This document shows, in pieces, positions 5,015-7,574 of a stretch of DNA of 7,574 nt. Source of the stretch: Candidatus Omnitrophota bacterium (lineage in GTDB: Bacteria > Omnitrophota > Gorgyraeia > Duberdicusellales > 4484-171). Position 1 is the first letter of the stretch; each line of letters opens with the position of its first letter. The stretch covers positions 1-7,574 of the forward strand of contig JAMWDA010000077.1 of the NCBI GenBank assembly GCA_023818995.1. The letters are read 5' to 3'. Made by a program: the position numbers and the translations under genes. Under the pieces are notes generated by a model. The model was not told where the DNA came from. It made no database searches and was given only the letters and a program-made list of their open reading frames with translations.

Positions 5015-5746
5015 TTACAACAAATAATCTTTCTTTATCTTCTTTAATCCTCTAAAAATATTCTTTTTAACCAATGGATACTTCTTTTCTACAAGCTCTA
5101 TAACATTCTTAACTAACTGTCTGTGGGAATCTTTACCATATTTACATTCATAGTAAGTGTACGGTAGATTTAACTTGTTAGCAAAACGTTGGATATCTTT
5201 CTTGGATACATAACACAATGGCCTTATCACGGTAAGCTCATTATCAAATAGCTCTATCTTTGGCTTCATAGCGCTTATTTCCCCATGAAAAAAAAGATTC
5301 ATAATGATAGTTTCCGTTATATCATCGAGATTATGCCCTAAAGCAAGCTTATTAAAAATTAACTCTTTAGTAGTAGTAAAAAGAATCTTACGACGATTCC
5401 AGGAACACCAGAAACAATCTATACTTTTATCATCCAACTCCATTTCTCTCACCACGTAAGGAATACCGTTATCTTCTAAATAATTTATAACTGTTTTTTT
5501 ATCTACCTCAATAAAATTTGTAGAAACAAAACATGCCATAAAATCAAATCTTATGGGAACCCGTTTCTCTCTCATTTTGAATAGCTTAATTAAAGATAAA
5601 CTATCTACTCCTCCGGAAACACCAACTAATATCCTATCTCCCTCTTCTATCATACGATAATCGGCTATAGCTTTACCCATCTTTTTATAGACATACTTAA
5701 CTATTCCTTTTAACTCTATCTTTTTTTCCTTCTCTTCAATAACCAT
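5015..5746 (-). CDS. ttcA: TtcA-family tRNA thiolation enzyme (probable tRNA 2-thiocytidine synthetase)
   Basis: This 243-residue PP-loop ATPase has the ATP motif S44-G-G-V-D-S49, the pair C111-F-W-C114, LALGHNLDD (134-142), the family stretch MKPKIELFD to IRPLCYV (160-180), and a third Cys, C201, in YYECKYG. Two cysteines as CxxC plus a distant third is the [4Fe-4S] pattern of TtcA, which makes 2-thiocytidine at position 32 of some tRNAs. E. coli TtcA has SGGKDS; here the fourth residue is Val, as in other PP-loop enzymes. The main alternative is another iron-sulfur thiolase such as the TtuA type, but the extra zinc-finger cysteines of TtuA are absent. The gene starts 3 nt after the SAM hydroxide adenosyltransferase gene, with no clear Shine-Dalgarno. 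The family is clear; the exact modified base is inferred. Confidence 0.82.
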   Translation of the reverse strand: MVIEEKEKKIELKGIVKYVYKKMGKAIADYRMIEEGDRILVGVSGGVDSLSLIKLFKMREKRVPIRFDFMACFVSTNFIEVDKKTVINYLEDNGIPYVVREMELDDKSIDCFWCSWNRRKILFTTTKELIFNKLALGHNLDDITETIIMNLFFHGEISAMKPKIELFDNELTVIRPLCYVSKKDIQRFANKLNLPYTYYECKYGKDSHRQLVKNVIELVEKKYPLVKKNIFRGLKKIKKDYLL

Positions 5747-5749
5747 AAT

Positions 5750-6544
5750 TTATCTTACGGTAGATAACTTTATCTCTAAATGATCCCCTATACAGGCTTT
5801 AAAATATTTACTTGCACTACTCTCTTTTAAAGATACCTCTAAATAAGAAAAGCTACCCTCTATAAAGAAAGGCTTTCTCTTAGGCGCAGAAGCGTAACAA
5901 TCGTAAATTTCAGAAAAATTACGACCGTTCAAAGAGGCAATAAATTTTTTATTTTTAAAAACAGATAAAAATTCATATTTGGTAATGTTAGTCACTATAT
6001 TGCCAAAATTATCAATGTATATAACTTCTCCTTTAATCCTACTTTTACTAATCAACGGTTTAGAAATATCTACACTTTCTATACCACTAATTTTTTTGCC
6101 AAGGATTTCAATATCTACTCCCTTACTAATGTAGCCAACGATGGGAGAGAATACATGTCTACCATGAAAAGTGGAAGAACCGTATTTTAAAAAATATTTT
6201 TTATTATCTAAGGATACTATCTTTTTAAAACCATCTTCTTCCCCTGCTAAATATAAAACACCGTTATCCGGACCAACAAAATAGTAATTCTTCGTTTTTA
6301 CCGCTATTGCTCTACGTTGTGAACCAACTGTAGGATCAACCACTACTAAAAATATACTATCTTTAGGGAAATACCTATAACTTTTCCAAAGGAGGAAAGC
6401 TCCCTCTCTCACACTATGATATGTAACGTTATGGGTAATATCCACAATATTAACCTTGGGATTAATGTTTAAGATAACTGCTTTCATCACACCTACATAG
6501 TTATCCTTATAACCAAAATCTGTCAATAGACCAATTACTCTCAT
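5750..6544 (-). CDS. SAM hydroxide adenosyltransferase (DUF62 family, SAM hydrolase)
   Basis: This 264-residue protein belongs to the family of SAM-cleaving enzymes related to fluorinase and chlorinase. The usual members use water or hydroxide to split SAM into adenosine and methionine. Motifs: LTDFG (7-11), VVDPTVGSQRR (68-78), VGPDNGVLY (90-98), STFHGR (124-129), then the C-terminal beta domain with YIDNFGNIVTNI (176-187) and IEGSFSYLEV (228-237). The catalytic triad known for the archaeal enzyme, Asp-Arg-His, corresponds to D70, R77 and H127. The common GRD after the triad His reads G128-R129-H130. Length is normal. Halogenase activity cannot be excluded, but hydrolase is by far the commonest type. 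Its ATG overlaps the pyruvate kinase stop as ATGA, so the two are translationally coupled. The physiological role of the family is uncertain. Confidence 0.88.
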   Translation of the reverse strand: MRVIGLLTDFGYKDNYVGVMKAVILNINPKVNIVDITHNVTYHSVREGAFLLWKSYRYFPKDSIFLVVVDPTVGSQRRAIAVKTKNYYFVGPDNGVLYLAGEEDGFKKIVSLDNKKYFLKYGSSTFHGRHVFSPIVGYISKGVDIEILGKKISGIESVDISKPLISKSRIKGEVIYIDNFGNIVTNITKYEFLSVFKNKKFIASLNGRNFSEIYDCYASAPKRKPFFIEGSFSYLEVSLKESSASKYFKACIGDHLEIKLSTVR

Positions 6545-7572
6545 AATAATATGTCTTTTAATCTTTTTAAATAATCCTCTGTGTATTTTATTATTTTATT
6601 CATCATCTCAACAACTCTCGGGGGATGCTTACCTACAGCTGTCTCCGCTGATAAAAGTAAGAAATCCGCTCCATCTATAATAGCATTAGCTACATCACTA
6701 ACTTCTGCACGTGTAGGCAAATTATTATTAACCATACTTTCCAACATCTGCGTAGCTACAACCACAGGTTTACCTTTAACACGACAGCGTTTGATTATCT
6801 CCTTTTGTAAAATGGGGATTTTATAAATAGGTAAGCATATACCTAAATCTCCTCGCGCAACTATTATCCCATCCGCTTCCTCAATAATACTATCTATATT
6901 TTTTAAAGCTTGCTGATTCTCTATCTTGGCAAAAATCTTACATTGGATATTTCTACCATTAATAACCTTTCTAAGTGAACGAATATCTTCCCCATCTCTA
7001 ACAAAAGACTGAGCTACATATTCCAGTCTATAATTTATAGCCACTTCTAAATCCCTTCTATCTTTTTCCGTTAATGCTTTAAAAGAAAAATTTACTCCCA
7101 GAATATTTATACCTTTTCTCTCCTTAAGTAGAGCGGGAATAATTACTTTTACCTTAAGTCTGCGTTTATCCTTACCAATTACTCTCAAAAGTATCCTGCC
7201 ATCATCTATATAAATCAAACTGCCCTGCTTAATCATTTTAAGAGAATCATTATAGTCAAAAGGGACTTCTTTATCATTACCAACTATTCTATCAGTAGTG
7301 AGGTAAAATATCATATTTTTCTTCAATTCTATTTCTTTTTCTAATTTGCCTATGCGCAAACGGTAACCTTCCAAATCTTGCATAATCTTTATTTTCCTTC
7401 GCATTTTTTTATTAAGATGCCTTACAAGTTCAATATTCTTTATATGCTCATTATGCGTGCCATGAGAAAAATTAAGTCGCACAACATCTAATCCATAAAT
7501 AAACATCTTCCTTAGAACTGTCTCTCTGTTACTTGCTGGACCTAAAGTAGCGACAATTTTTGTTTTTACCAT
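6541..7572 (-). CDS. pyk: Pyruvate kinase, short form lacking the C-terminal domain
   Basis: Pyruvate kinase transfers phosphate from phosphoenolpyruvate to ADP, the last step of glycolysis. The barrel is complete: TKIVATLGPAS (4-14), R32-L-N-F-S-H-G, D66 and R73 in DLEGYRLR, a B domain at about 74-163, AQSFVRDGEDI (187-197), K216 and E218 in AKIEN, ARGDLG with D242 (239-244), ATQMLESM with T274 (273-280), RAEVSDVANAI (288-298) and LSAETAVGK. Substrate and metal residues appear kept. The usual GPKIR/GPEIR reads G-Y-R-L-R. At 343 residues it ends just after the barrel; ordinary enzymes have about 470 or more, so the C-terminal effector-binding domain is missing. The clean ATGA overlap with the next gene argues against a frameshift. 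The ATG lies 2 bases from the window edge; it fits the family start, but a further N-terminus cannot be excluded. Confidence 0.9.
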   Translation of the reverse strand: MVKTKIVATLGPASNRETVLRKMFIYGLDVVRLNFSHGTHNEHIKNIELVRHLNKKMRRKIKIMQDLEGYRLRIGKLEKEIELKKNMIFYLTTDRIVGNDKEVPFDYNDSLKMIKQGSLIYIDDGRILLRVIGKDKRRLKVKVIIPALLKERKGINILGVNFSFKALTEKDRRDLEVAINYRLEYVAQSFVRDGEDIRSLRKVINGRNIQCKIFAKIENQQALKNIDSIIEEADGIIVARGDLGICLPIYKIPILQKEIIKRCRVKGKPVVVATQMLESMVNNNLPTRAEVSDVANAIIDGADFLLLSAETAVGKHPPRVVEMMNKIIKYTEDYLKRLKDILL

Positions 7573-7574
7573 AG

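Overview
This is a low-GC bacterial window (about one third G+C by eye). All ten supported genes lie on the minus strand, so the window reads right to left. Nothing in it fixes the taxon. The protein families are bacterial, coding is dense, Shine-Dalgarno sequences are often missing, and CoaB and CoaC are separate proteins. That fits a small-genome, possibly uncultivated lineage, but this is inference. No rRNA, tRNA, CRISPR, insertion sequence or phage gene was seen.

Right part (7572 to 4374, minus): a tight four-gene run of pyruvate kinase without its C-terminal domain, a SAM hydroxide adenosyltransferase (DUF62), a TtcA-type tRNA thiolation enzyme, and stand-alone CoaB. Junctions are a 4-bp overlap, 3 nt and 5 nt. 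The run ends in two GC-rich hairpins, the first holding the coaB stop codon in its loop.

Middle part (4373 to 2698, minus): a 152-bp spacer holds a 30-bp imperfect palindrome that overlaps a possible -35 box. Then comes coaC with a strong Shine-Dalgarno. After 101 bp follow a YggU/DUF167 protein and PgeF, a peptidoglycan-editing laccase-domain enzyme, overlapping by 14 bp. CoaB and CoaC together convert phosphopantothenate to phosphopantetheine, the middle steps of CoA synthesis.

Left part (2697 to 1, minus): a 288-bp non-coding stretch with a structured GC-rich element, then a REC-GAF-HD-GYP regulator (predicted c-di-GMP phosphodiesterase). A PilZ-domain protein (predicted c-di-GMP receptor) and a response-regulator receiver protein cut by the window edge follow. 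The PilZ-REC pair has its own near-consensus promoter (TTGACA, 17 bp, TAAAAT). The left part looks like a compact c-di-GMP signalling locus that both degrades and senses the messenger.

Two genes without a Shine-Dalgarno (HD-GYP and yggU) have a -10-like box 8-9 nt before the ATG, which suggests leaderless transcripts. I found no clearly unknown multi-gene system. The most unusual items are the operator-like palindrome before coaC, the structured element before the HD-GYP gene, the minimal pyruvate kinase and the leaderless starts.
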